A DNA stretch of 14,066 nt from an uncultured Collinsella sp. (GTDB lineage: Bacteria > Actinomycetota > Coriobacteriia > Coriobacteriales > Coriobacteriaceae), in assembly GCA_902490095.1 (NCBI GenBank), contig CABUCQ010000046.1:1-14066 (forward strand), in the 5' to 3' direction. Made by a program: the position numbers and the translations under genes. Positions 1-7,442 of the stretch are shown here, piece by piece. The stretch's first letter is position 1. Every line of letters begins with the position of its first letter. A model generated the notes under the pieces. It did not search any database and was not told the origin of the DNA. It saw nothing but the letters and a program-made list of their open reading frames with translations.

Positions 1-46
1 GACCTATCGAAACACATCTCCACCGTTCCATCAACTGGGAAAACGG

Positions 47-79
47 CGCCCCCGGGGCCCGGATGGGGCCGCGGGGGCG
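47..79. terminator. very GC-rich hairpin, possible terminator of an upstream gene
   Basis: Bases 47-60 pair with 66-79: 13 Watson-Crick pairs, one G-G mismatch (55/71) and a 5-base loop (61-65). The stem starts CGCCCCCG. No T-run follows on either side, so it is not a classical intrinsic terminator. It could still end or stabilise the transcript of a gene lying to the left of the window. Nothing else in bases 1-195 could be supported as coding. Confidence 0.35.
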
Positions 80-195
80 TTCGGCTAACTGCGGGAATGG
101 CCTATTTGCTCAATGTGTTCGGCTGAGATCGGAAATCAACCAAGAGTTTTTCGGATCCATTTCGAGCAAATCCCACCGGTTTCATAGGAGTAAAC

Positions 196-231
196 TTGCC
201 CCACTGCAAATGCTCGAAAGGACCGGCATGA
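196..231 (+). CDS. possible 11-codon leader ORF overlapping the aminotransferase start
   Basis: AGGAG at 186-190 lies five bases before a TTG at 196. This opens an ORF reading (M)PHCKCSKGPA and ending at TGA 229-231. The stop overlaps the ATG at 228-230 in an ATGA arrangement typical of translational coupling. The peptide has two Cys codons (TGC) within three positions. It may be a leader peptide, or the AGGAG may simply be a chance site; TTG is a weaker start. I do not recognise the peptide. Confidence 0.25.
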   Translation: MPHCKCSKGPA

Positions 232-1427
232 AAGAACTCTCCAACCGCACGGCAACGTTTACCGATTCGATCATCCGCCGTATGACGCGCATCTCCAACA
301 AGTATGGCGCCGTCAACCTGTCGCAGGGCTTCCCCGACTTCGATCCCCCGGCGCAGCTGCTCAATAGTCTGGGCACCATCGCCACCGACCCCAAGCCGCT
401 TTACCACCAGTACTCCATCACCTGGGGCTCCCAGGCCATGCGCGAGGCGCTCGCCGCCAAACAGGAGCACTTTATGGGCATGCCGGTGAACCCCAACGAG
501 AATATCGTAGTCACTTGCGGCTCCACCGAGGCCATGATGGCCGCCATGATGACGGTCACGAACCCCGGCGACAAGGTCGTCATCTTCTCGCCGTTCTACG
601 AGAACTACGGCGCTGACACCATTCTCTCGGGAGCCGAGCCCATCTATGTGCCGCTCAACCCGCCCACCTTTGACTTCGACCGCGAGGTCCTCGAGGCGGC
701 CTTCCGCGACAACGACCCAAAGGCCATCGTCCTGTGCAACCCTTCCAACCCCTGCGGCAAGGTCTTTACGCGCGAGGAGCTCACCTTTATCGCCGACCTC
801 TGCAAAAAGTACGACGCCTATTGCATCACCGACGAGGTATACGAGCACATCGTCTACGCACCCCATGAGCACGTCTACATGGCCACGCTGCCTGGCATGT
901 TCGAGCGCACCATCAGCTGCAGCTCGCTGTCCAAGACCTACTCCATCACCGGCTGGCGTCTGGGCTACACTATCGCCCCTGCCGAAATCACCGAGCGCAT
1001 CAAAAAGGTCCACGATTTCCTCACCGTGGGCGCCGCCGCTCCCCTGCAGGAAGCCGTCGTCACCGCCCTCAACTTCGACGACAGCTATTACGATGAGGTC
1101 CTTGACCTCTATGCCGCCAAACGCGACCTGTTCTGCCAGGGACTCGACAGCATCGGTCTTGAGCATAACGTGCCGCAGGGCGCCTACTACGTCATGATGG
1201 ACATCTCTGAGTTTGGCTATGACAGCGACCTCGAATTCTGCGAGGACCTCGCGTCTAAGGTGGGCGTGGGCGCCGTGCCCGGCTCGAGCTTCTTCCGCGA
1301 GCCCGTCAACCATCTGATTCGTTTCCACTTTGCCAAGCGAGACGAGACGCTTAACGCGGCACTGGAGAACCTCAAGTCGCTACGTGATAAAATCAAGCCG
1401 CGCGGGCAAGGACGGCCCGGCAACTAA
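228..1427 (+). CDS. class I/II pyridoxal-phosphate aminotransferase
   Basis: Cytosolic fold-type I PLP enzyme of 399 residues, a normal length for the family. The substrate is not certain. The N-terminal VNLSQGFPDFDPP (29-41) and the HQYSITWG stretch resemble the kynurenine/glutamine/methionine aminotransferase branch. Visible PLP-site residues: GSTEA 98-102 (phosphate side), Tyr124, Asn174 in NPSNPCG, Asp202 and Tyr205 in TDEVYEH, the Schiff-base Lys236 in SLSKTYSITGWRLGY, Arg244, and Arg365 in LIRFHF for the substrate carboxylate. The frame stays open upstream to 63, but ATG 228 has GAAAGGA at 216-222 five bases before it, and the extra 55 residues look non-coding. A terminator follows at 1435-1475. 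General aminotransferase role is certain; the exact substrate is not. Confidence 0.93.
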   Translation: MKELSNRTATFTDSIIRRMTRISNKYGAVNLSQGFPDFDPPAQLLNSLGTIATDPKPLYHQYSITWGSQAMREALAAKQEHFMGMPVNPNENIVVTCGSTEAMMAAMMTVTNPGDKVVIFSPFYENYGADTILSGAEPIYVPLNPPTFDFDREVLEAAFRDNDPKAIVLCNPSNPCGKVFTREELTFIADLCKKYDAYCITDEVYEHIVYAPHEHVYMATLPGMFERTISCSSLSKTYSITGWRLGYTIAPAEITERIKKVHDFLTVGAAAPLQEAVVTALNFDDSYYDEVLDLYAAKRDLFCQGLDSIGLEHNVPQGAYYVMMDISEFGYDSDLEFCEDLASKVGVGAVPGSSFFREPVNHLIRFHFAKRDETLNAALENLKSLRDKIKPRGQGRPGN

Positions 1428-1434
1428 AGCAACC

Positions 1435-1475
1435 AAAGAAGCCCCGCACCGCCCGCCGCGTTGCGAGGCTTCTTT
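1435..1475 (+). terminator. intrinsic terminator after the aminotransferase gene
   Basis: AAAGAAGCC (1435-1443) pairs with GGCTTCTTT (1467-1475). After one C-A mismatch the stem continues with CGCA (1445-1448) against TGCG (1462-1465). The 3' arm runs into TTCTTTCT. It starts eight bases after the TAA stop. Confidence 0.75.
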
Positions 1476-1484
1476 CTATAGCGC

Positions 1485-1512
1485 TTTCTTAAATGGTTTA
1501 GAGCTCTATACT
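1485..1512 (+). promoter_or_regulatory. candidate sigma-70-type promoter of the ROK kinase gene
   Basis: TATACT at 1507-1512 is a good -10 box. TTTCTT at 1485-1490, with a 16-base spacer, is a moderate -35. Transcription would begin near 1519, giving a leader of about 32 bases. The site lies just after the preceding terminator, which supports independent transcription. Judged by eye only. Confidence 0.45.
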
Positions 1513-1550
1513 TTAGTCACGGAGCAACTCGTCCCAGAGAGAGGAATACT

Positions 1551-2441
1551 ATGGCAGAACAGCAGCTTATCGGAGCGCTCGAGGCCGGCGGCACCAAGAT
1601 GGTCTGCGCCACAGGCTATGCAGACGGTACGGTCCTGGAGCGTGAGCAGATCGCGACCACGACCCCGCAGGAGACTGTCGAGGCCGTCAACGCATGGTTT
1701 GCCGACAAGGGCATCGCCGCGCTGGGCATCGGCGCCTTTGGCCCCACCGCAGTCAACCCTGCCTCGCCCCAATACGGCAAGATCCTGGAGACGCCCAAAA
1801 CGGCATGGCGCTACTTCGACCTGCTGGGCACTATCCAAAACGAGCTCAATATCCCCTGCGGCTACGATACCGACGTCAACGTCGCCTGCCTGGGCGAGGT
1901 CACGTTTGGTTGTGCCAAGGGCCTTACCGATGTGGTCTACCTGACCATCGGTACCGGCGTGGGCGCCGGCGTGCTCTCGGGCGGTAAGCTCGTGCACGGT
2001 ATGATGCATCCCGAGGCCGGCCACATCCTGGTCACGCGTGACCCGCGCGACACCATCGGCGAGCATAGCGCCTGTCCCTTCCACGACAACTGCCTCGAGG
2101 GCCTCATCGCCGGCCCCGGCGTTAAAAAGCGCTGGGATGGCAAGAGCGCCGGAGACATGGCCGATGACCCGGAGGCCATGGACCTGCTCGCCGGCTATCT
2201 GGCACAGGCACTCATGACCTACACGCTGTGCTACGCACCGCAAAAGATTATCATCGGCGGCGGCGTGGCCGACCACACCCCCATCGTGCCGCTCGCACGC
2301 AAAAAGTGCGCCGAAATGCTCAACGGCTATATCGTCACGCCCGAGGTCAACGACATCGATAGCTACATCGTCAACAACAGCCTCGAGGGCAAGCAGGGCA
2401 TCATGGGCTGCCTGGCCCTGGGCGCACAGGCGCTTCAGTAG
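1551..2441 (+). CDS. ROK-family sugar kinase (fructokinase-like)
   Basis: ATP-dependent cytosolic sugar kinase of 296 residues, most like the bacterial fructokinases of the YdhR/GmuE type; fructose or mannose is the likely substrate. Phosphate-binding GALEAGGTK is at 8-16, GAFGP at 61-65, and the catalytic Asp is probably Asp108 in DTDVN. A second phosphate motif, IGTGVGAG, is at 133-140. The zinc-site pattern of this subgroup is visible as HPEAGH (His158) plus Cys175, His178 and Cys181 in CPFHDNCLEG. IIIGGGV (233-239) is the C-terminal nucleotide-site motif. ATG 1551 follows GAGAGAGGA. The gene has its own promoter candidate and converges with the vanZ-like gene. No transporter or PTS gene is adjacent, so the sugar cannot be read from context. 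Confidence 0.92.
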   Translation: MAEQQLIGALEAGGTKMVCATGYADGTVLEREQIATTTPQETVEAVNAWFADKGIAALGIGAFGPTAVNPASPQYGKILETPKTAWRYFDLLGTIQNELNIPCGYDTDVNVACLGEVTFGCAKGLTDVVYLTIGTGVGAGVLSGGKLVHGMMHPEAGHILVTRDPRDTIGEHSACPFHDNCLEGLIAGPGVKKRWDGKSAGDMADDPEAMDLLAGYLAQALMTYTLCYAPQKIIIGGGVADHTPIVPLARKKCAEMLNGYIVTPEVNDIDSYIVNNSLEGKQGIMGCLALGAQALQ

Positions 2442-2524
2442 CAGACGCACCCACAGGGCGTGGCGCGCTCGGCAAATCTAACCTACGGAACGACGCCACC
2501 ACGCCCCATATAAGCCCTCAAATA

Positions 2525-2570
2525 AAAAAGGCCGCCTAGGACCAAACAATACGTCCTAGGCGGCCTTTTT
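2525..2570. terminator. bidirectional terminator between the ROK kinase and vanZ-like genes
   Basis: A perfect 18-bp stem: 2525-2542 (AAAAAGGCCGCCTAGGAC) against 2553-2570, with a 10-base loop. It has A-runs on the left and T-runs on the right, so it can terminate in both directions. Its right arm includes the last four codons and the stop of the vanZ-like gene (2556-2570). A second, looser inverted repeat (GGGCGTGG 2456-2463 with CCACGCCC 2499-2506) lies between the kinase stop and this stem. Confidence 0.88.
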
Positions 2571-3005
2571 GGCGTGCATCAGCGACCGTAAGAGATATCG
2601 GAGCACAACGCCCGTTGCCGCTCCACAGCAGTCGATCATCACATCGGTGATCATGCCGGCGCGTCCCGGCACAAAGAGCTGAATCGTCTCGTCGATCGAG
2701 GGAATCAGCAGCAGGAACACCGCCGTGGGCAGCAGCACGTCAAAGGTGCGCCGGCCCTCAAGATCAAAGGCGTGCGTTGCCAGGATGCCGAGCACCATAT
2801 ACTCGGTAAAATGCGCGCACTTGCGAACAACAAAGTTGGTCACCCATTCATATGGAAGTCCCACGCCGTGCAGGAAACCGCGGATAGCTTCCATGACCGT
2901 CAGGCTCAGCGAGCCCGACCCCGAGCCGGGAACCAGCGAATTGCCCCAGATCAAGAGCGCCATCAGGCAGGTCACGACCGCCCATTTTCGATTGATCTTA
3001 ACCAT
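2556..3005 (-). CDS. VanZ-family small membrane protein
   Basis: A 149-residue membrane protein with four hydrophobic segments near 8-21, 65-80, 88-102 and 122-138. VanZ-family hallmarks are present: RKCAHFTEY (61-69; Lys62, His65, Glu68), DETIQLFVPGR (105-115) and the acidic DVMID (121-125) in the last helix. Named after a teicoplanin-resistance protein, the family is mostly of unknown biochemical role, so no antibiotic phenotype should be assumed. The ATG at 3005 is only seven bases after the stop of the upstream gene, and its GGAGG lies inside the end of that gene, which points to co-transcription and probable coupling. The C-terminal KKAA codons form part of the terminator stem. Confidence 0.85.
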   Translation of the reverse strand: MVKINRKWAVVTCLMALLIWGNSLVPGSGSGSLSLTVMEAIRGFLHGVGLPYEWVTNFVVRKCAHFTEYMVLGILATHAFDLEGRRTFDVLLPTAVFLLLIPSIDETIQLFVPGRAGMITDVMIDCCGAATGVVLRYLLRSLMHAKKAA

Positions 3006-3012
3006 GCAGAAG

Positions 3013-4413
3013 TTATGCCTCCGCGCGGAGCGGCGCGAAGCTGGCGGTACCGCCCTCGATAACGCTCAGATAGGCACGGCCCGTACGCTTGGCGGTAGAG
3101 GACTGCAGGCGCTCGATCTCTTCCTCGAGGATCTGATTGACGCGCTCGTGACGACGATTTTCCATAATGCCGGCGGCAATAGCCTCGGCCCGCTCGATGC
3201 TCTCGCGCGAGATACGGGCGGTATCCTCGGGGAACACAGCGCTGTGACGGCCGACATAGGCGGGGGCAGCAGGCTGAGGGGCAGCGACGGGAGCGGGAGC
3301 TGCAACAGGAGCGGGCTCGTCAATCTCATCCAGAATCGCGGTGGCGGCGGCCCACATGTCCTCGTGGCCCGAGTAATCAGCCATGGGGACATCAACCTCG
3401 AGCGAGGCATCTGGAAGGTCGCCGGTGTTGATGCGATCTTGGGCATCAATCGATGCGGTGATGGCTGCAGGCTCATCGAGGTCATCGAGATCGATGTCCG
3501 CGGCACCGGAGATGATAGGCATGCTGGCGAGGTTTGCATTGTACGGCGCAGCCTCAGCCGCCTGCTGCTGGGCAGGAGCGCCCCACAACGAGCTTTCGGC
3601 GGCACGGCGGGCGGCAACGGCCTCCTCGTCAGCGGTCATGGCTTCATCAACGTACGAATTGTCGGCAGAAGCGTTCGCGTCCGCCGAGGTAGCGCTGTAG
3701 GCGTTATTGGCTGCCGCGTTGGCGACGAGTGCCACGAAAGCCGCCGTGCTGCCCGCAGGGGCGGCCTGGGAGCCAGACACGGCGCGTGCCGCGGCGGCGA
3801 TGTCGTCGCGATTGAAGGAGCCGGTCTGCCCGCCGTTGGTGAGCTCGTCGATGGCGACTTGATAGACGTCGCGCGAGTGCGCAGGGTCGCAGCTCACCGG
3901 CGAATCGTCGTCGAGCATACTGTCGATCATGGACCAAGCCTCGGCCTCGTCCATGGCATCTGCGGCTCGAGCGATGGTAGGGACACCATCATCGGCATGA
4001 CGGCGCTGGAACGCACCAGTCAGGCCGGAAAGGAATGCCGAGGTAGACTGCTCCGCCTGAGCCTGAGAAGCAGAAGCCGCAGCGTAAGGAGTCGCATCCT
4101 GCTGCTGAGCTGGAATCGAGGCGGTCTTGAACTCGCTTTGATGCTGATTGAGATTGGCGGCACCGCCCATGGCATCAGGCTGGAACAGACGCTCTTCACG
4201 CTGCGCACGGTACTCGGAGATACCCAGCGAGGCGGCATAGATACCCACGCCCGCCACCGCGCCCACGGCGAAGGGAACCGCACCCGCCACGACCGTCTCG
4301 TTCACCGACGAAAACGGCAGCGTCGCGGCATACATAACCACGGGAGCGGCAAGGCCGATCCCGCACGAAAGTCCGGCAAGGACTGCTCGTTGTGTTGCAT
4401 CAGAAGAAGCCAT
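3013..4413 (-). CDS. membrane-anchored Ala-rich protein of unknown function
   Basis: I do not recognise this 466-residue protein. Two hydrophobic segments (about 11-32 and 41-63) form an N-terminal hairpin anchor. A positively charged stretch, EYRAQREER, follows. The rest is probably cytoplasmic: low-complexity, rich in Ala, Asp, Glu and Gln, with little predicted order. Acidic patches resemble each other (AWSMIDSMLDDD at 159-170; MWAAATAILDEIDE at 353-366), and a PAPVAAPAPVAAPQP linker spans 367-381. A charged, likely coiled-coil helix covers about 397-437 (RISRESIERAE ... ILEEEIERLQ). The ATG at 4413 has GGGGAG five bases upstream; an upstream in-frame TTG at 4440 lacks such a site. It is first in an operon with the vanZ-like gene. 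A scaffold or envelope-associated role is a guess only. Confidence 0.8.
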   Translation of the reverse strand: MASSDATQRAVLAGLSCGIGLAAPVVMYAATLPFSSVNETVVAGAVPFAVGAVAGVGIYAASLGISEYRAQREERLFQPDAMGGAANLNQHQSEFKTASIPAQQQDATPYAAASASQAQAEQSTSAFLSGLTGAFQRRHADDGVPTIARAADAMDEAEAWSMIDSMLDDDSPVSCDPAHSRDVYQVAIDELTNGGQTGSFNRDDIAAAARAVSGSQAAPAGSTAAFVALVANAAANNAYSATSADANASADNSYVDEAMTADEEAVAARRAAESSLWGAPAQQQAAEAAPYNANLASMPIISGAADIDLDDLDEPAAITASIDAQDRINTGDLPDASLEVDVPMADYSGHEDMWAAATAILDEIDEPAPVAAPAPVAAPQPAAPAYVGRHSAVFPEDTARISRESIERAEAIAAGIMENRRHERVNQILEEEIERLQSSTAKRTGRAYLSVIEGGTASFAPLRAEA

Positions 4414-4549
4414 GAGCTCTCCCCATCTTCCAGCACCCAAATCGCATCATTCAGTTGGCTGCGCGAGAGAAGATGAAGCGGGGCTATGCCCCAAAGCAAC
4501 GGTATATGGTTCGTTTCATCTGCGTTTTCCGTCGCGAAGCTTAAAAGCT

Positions 4550-4578
4550 ATTATGCGAAACCGCCCTGTCGATTGCAA
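4550..4578 (-). promoter_or_regulatory. candidate promoter for the unknown/vanZ operon
   Basis: On the minus strand TTGCAA (4573-4578) and CATAAT (4550-4555) are separated by 17 bases. Transcription would start near 4543, leaving a leader of about 130 bases. That leader contains a short GGGGC/GCCCC hairpin (4480-4492). The promoter lies downstream of the rho terminator, so the operon need not depend on read-through. The rest of 4441-4658 shows nothing else I can support. Confidence 0.45.
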
Positions 4579-4658
4579 GCGACGATGTCGGATTGAAACG
4601 GGAAACCTGCTGCTTGCCAGTCTTATGGTCAAAAATAAGCGCGGAGCGGCGATATGGA

Positions 4659-4689
4659 AAAGGGCCGAGGCTCAAAGCCCCGACCCTTT
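4659..4689 (-). terminator. intrinsic terminator of rho
   Basis: Bases 4659-4672 and 4676-4689 are complementary except at two positions. These are C-A mismatches in plus-strand RNA but become G-U wobble pairs in minus-strand RNA, giving an unbroken 14-bp stem with a three-base loop. A UUUU run ends the 3' arm. The asymmetry fixes the direction as minus. It lies 37 bases after the rho stop. Confidence 0.8.
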
Positions 4690-4726
4690 ATCGCATTGAT
4701 GACTATCGCTGCGTGTGGATGACAAC

Positions 4727-7270
4727 CTAGAACGTCTGCTCGTAGTCGCTGTGCTTTTTGGCCGAACGCACCAGGAACTCCTGGTTGGTGTTGGTGCCCT
4801 TAAGACCCTTGATGAACGACGCGGCTGCGCGCTCGGTGTTGTTCATGCCGGCAAGAATGCGACGCAGACCAAAGACAAACGGACGCATCTGCTCGTCGAC
4901 CAACAGGTCTTCGTTGCGCGTACCGGAGGCAACGGGGTCGATAGCCGGGAAGATGCGGCGGTCGGCCAGGTCGCGGTCGAGCTTAAGCTCCATGTTGCCG
5001 GTACCCTTGAACTCCTCGAAGATGACCTCGTCCATCTTGGAACCGGTGTCGATGAGGGCAGAGGCCAGGATGGTGAGCGAGCCACCGTTCTCGATATTAC
5101 GGGCTGCGCCCAGGAAGCGCTTGGGAGGATACAGGGCCGCCGAATCGACGCCGCCCGAAAGGATGCGGCCCGAGGCGGGCGCCGCCAAGTTGTAGGCGCG
5201 GGCAAGACGCGTAATGGAGTCGAGCACCACCACGACATCGCCGCCCAGCTCCACGATGCGCTTGGCGCGCTCGATGACGAGCTCTGCCACGCGAGTGTGG
5301 TTGTCGGCGGGCATATCGAAGGTCGACGCCACAACCTCGCCCTTGATGGAACGCTGCATATCGGTGACCTCTTCGGGGCGCTCGTCGACGAGCAGGCAGA
5401 TGAGGTGCACCTCGGGGTTGTTAATCGAGATAGACTGGCAGATCTTCTTGAGGATCGTGGTCTTGCCGGCCTTGGGCGGGGACACGATCAGGCCACGCTG
5501 ACCCTTGCCGATCGGCGACACGATGTCGATGGCGCGACCGGTAATGGAGTCCTTGCCGTGCTCCATGCGCAGCGGCTCGTTGGGATAGACCGGGGTGAGG
5601 TCGCCGAACTTGGGACGGTTGCGAATCTGCTCGGGGTCCAGACCGTTGACGGTCGTGATTTTGGCGAGGCCGGCGCGCTTGTCGCCGCCGCGCGAAGGAC
5701 GCAGCGAGCCCTCGATGACGTCGCCCGTGCGCAGACGCGCGGAGCGGATGAGGTAGGCGGGGACGAAGGCGTCGTCGTTGGACTTCATGTAACCGTGGGC
5801 ATGGATGATACCGGAGCTGTCCGGACGAATCTGCAGGATGCCCTTGATGTCGCGGAAGCCCTCGGCCTTCGCGGCGGTGACGTAGATCTCCTCGACGAGC
5901 TCGGCTTTCTTCTTGCCGGTCGTCTCGATCTCGAACTCCTTGGCCTTCTCGCGCAGCTCGGCGACCTTCATGGCCGCGAGCTCCTCGCGCGAAAGCGTGG
6001 GCTCGGTGGGAGCGGCATTACGCTCCTTGTTGCGCTGTTTGCGATCGCGCTGGCGGTTGCGGCGGTCGTTGTTGCGCTCGTTGTGTTCCTCGTTGCGCTT
6101 GTGCTGGCGACGGTTGGAACGAGTGCCGTCTTCGGCCTCGGCGGGCGCGGCAGCATCGGTTGCGGCGGCGTCGGCATTGACCGCAGCGGCTTCATTGGCC
6201 TCGGCGCCAGAATCGACCTGCGCTTCGACATCAGCCTGATGCTCGGACGCCTTGGCCTTAGCGGACTTCTTACGACCGCGCTTGGGCTTCTCGGACGCAG
6301 GCTGTTCGACGTCTTGGGGCTCGGCGGCATCAGTCGATGCATCGGCGGTCGTCTCGTCGGAATCCTCGGACGCACCCTTCTTGGCAGCCTTAGCCTTGGA
6401 CGTGCGCTTAACAGCAGTGCGACGGCTGCGACCGGGGCGGACGTCGGCGGGCTCGGCATCGGCGGGAGCGGCCTCGGAAGTCGCAGCATCCTGAACGGGT
6501 GCATCGGCAGCGGTTGCAGACTCGGCGGTCGCCGCAGCATCCCGAGCAGCTGCGGCTGCGGCTGCGGCCTTCTCTGCCTCGACGAAGGCCTTGGGCTTGC
6601 GACCGCGACGGTGCGGGCGCAAAGCCGGATCGACAACGGGAACTTCGCTGGCCTCGACAGGCGCAGCGGGCTCAGTTGGCGATGCGCCCTCCCCTGCCGC
6701 GGAACGGACCGAAGCCTCAGTGAGCTCGGGGGTTACCTGATCGGCAACCTGCTCGGCCTTAGCAGCCGTGCGACGGCGTGTGCGCGGTACCGGCTTCTCG
6801 GTCGGCTGGTCGGCGACAGGGGTCTTGGTGGCGGCAGGTGTCTCGGGCACAGACGGAGCTGCAAGCTCGGTCAGAGCCGCGGCCTCGCGCTCGGCAGCAC
6901 GACGGCGGGCGCGCACCACCTGAGCCTCGCTAATCTGCGCCAACGCACGTGCCTGCGCGACCTCATCGGAAATCGGCGCCGAGGAGTCAGCTGCAACGGT
7001 GCGCTTGGCGCGCGTCGTGCGCGCGGTACGGCGCTTGGGCTTGGTGACCTCCTCGCCGTCAGCGGCAGGCTTGGCCGCGCGGCGCGTGCGCTTGGGCTTT
7101 GCCGGAGCAGCCTCCTCACCAGTTGCAGGCACGGCCTTCTCAGCCGTTGCAGCCTTAGGCGTCTCAGGAGCCGAGGTTTGCGCGGGCGCCGCGACCTGGT
7201 CCGACGCAACCGGTGCAGCGGGAGCGGCCTGCATCGTCGTTATTTCGTTTTCTTGCTGTTGATCAGACAC
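4727..7270 (-). CDS. rho: transcription termination factor Rho with a long disordered N-terminal extension
   Basis: Hexameric RNA-dependent ATPase/helicase that releases transcripts. At 847 residues it is about twice the E. coli length (419). Residues 1-425 are low-complexity and rich in Ala, Pro, Lys and Arg, with several KPKRTRR-like basic clusters and an Arg/Asn-rich block at about 384-418. A Rho_N (SAP-like) helix region spans 427-465, the cold-shock RNA-binding domain about 471-545, and the ATPase about 550-847. Motifs: Walker A SPPKAGKTT (597-605), Walker B VVVVLDSITR (679-688), GGVDSAALYPPKRFLGAARN (706-725) and the Q/R-loop region GSKMDEVIFEEFKGTGNMEL. The start used is GTG 7270, with only a weak purine-rich site upstream; an internal ATG at codon 13 is an alternative. 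Long extensions are known in actinobacterial Rho. Unusual RNA-site residues are listed under findings. Confidence 0.96.
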   Translation of the reverse strand: MSDQQQENEITTMQAAPAAPVASDQVAAPAQTSAPETPKAATAEKAVPATGEEAAPAKPKRTRRAAKPAADGEEVTKPKRRTARTTRAKRTVAADSSAPISDEVAQARALAQISEAQVVRARRRAAEREAAALTELAAPSVPETPAATKTPVADQPTEKPVPRTRRRTAAKAEQVADQVTPELTEASVRSAAGEGASPTEPAAPVEASEVPVVDPALRPHRRGRKPKAFVEAEKAAAAAAAARDAAATAESATAADAPVQDAATSEAAPADAEPADVRPGRSRRTAVKRTSKAKAAKKGASEDSDETTADASTDAAEPQDVEQPASEKPKRGRKKSAKAKASEHQADVEAQVDSGAEANEAAAVNADAAATDAAAPAEAEDGTRSNRRQHKRNEEHNERNNDRRNRQRDRKQRNKERNAAPTEPTLSREELAAMKVAELREKAKEFEIETTGKKKAELVEEIYVTAAKAEGFRDIKGILQIRPDSSGIIHAHGYMKSNDDAFVPAYLIRSARLRTGDVIEGSLRPSRGGDKRAGLAKITTVNGLDPEQIRNRPKFGDLTPVYPNEPLRMEHGKDSITGRAIDIVSPIGKGQRGLIVSPPKAGKTTILKKICQSISINNPEVHLICLLVDERPEEVTDMQRSIKGEVVASTFDMPADNHTRVAELVIERAKRIVELGGDVVVVLDSITRLARAYNLAAPASGRILSGGVDSAALYPPKRFLGAARNIENGGSLTILASALIDTGSKMDEVIFEEFKGTGNMELKLDRDLADRRIFPAIDPVASGTRNEDLLVDEQMRPFVFGLRRILAGMNNTERAAASFIKGLKGTNTNQEFLVRSAKKHSDYEQTF

Positions 7271-7299
7271 AGTGTTTGCTCAACTTTCTTTTCAAGCCC

Positions 7300-7369
7300 T
7301 GTGATCACATGCTCCCTGCATAAACCTTCAGGGCGGCTAAACAGTCTAGCTCCGTCAAATACCGACGGA
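7300..7369 (-). promoter_or_regulatory. rho leader with two small inverted repeats
   Basis: The roughly 138-base leader between the proposed promoter and the rho GTG contains a perfect 10-bp palindrome TGTGATCACA (7300-7309) and a TCCGTC/GACGGA hairpin (7351-7356 with 7364-7369, seven-base loop). Rho genes are commonly autoregulated in their leader, so this is a reasonable place to look, but no known riboswitch or operator is recognised. Confidence 0.25.
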
Positions 7370-7414
7370 CATCATTGATCTGTATCGAGATATTTGCGTC
7401 ATATACGCAGCGTT

Positions 7415-7442
7415 AGTGTAACACAACCGCCGCCACCTGCAA
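7415..7442 (-). promoter_or_regulatory. candidate promoter of rho
   Basis: On the minus strand TTGCAG (7437-7442) is followed after 16 bases by TACACT (7415-7420). This predicts a start near 7408. It is the best sigma-70-like pair in the 529-bp gap upstream of rho. By-eye match only. Confidence 0.4.

Noticed and set aside
63..227. 55-codon N-terminal extension of the aminotransferase
   Set aside because: The family starts near MKELSNRT, ATG 228 has a good ribosome site, and the extension runs through the 47-79 hairpin.
4715..7378. 887-codon open frame on the plus strand, antisense to rho
   Set aside because: It mirrors the rho gene. Its Gly/Arg/Leu-rich translation has no domain, and long antisense frames are expected opposite high-GC, Ala-rich genes.
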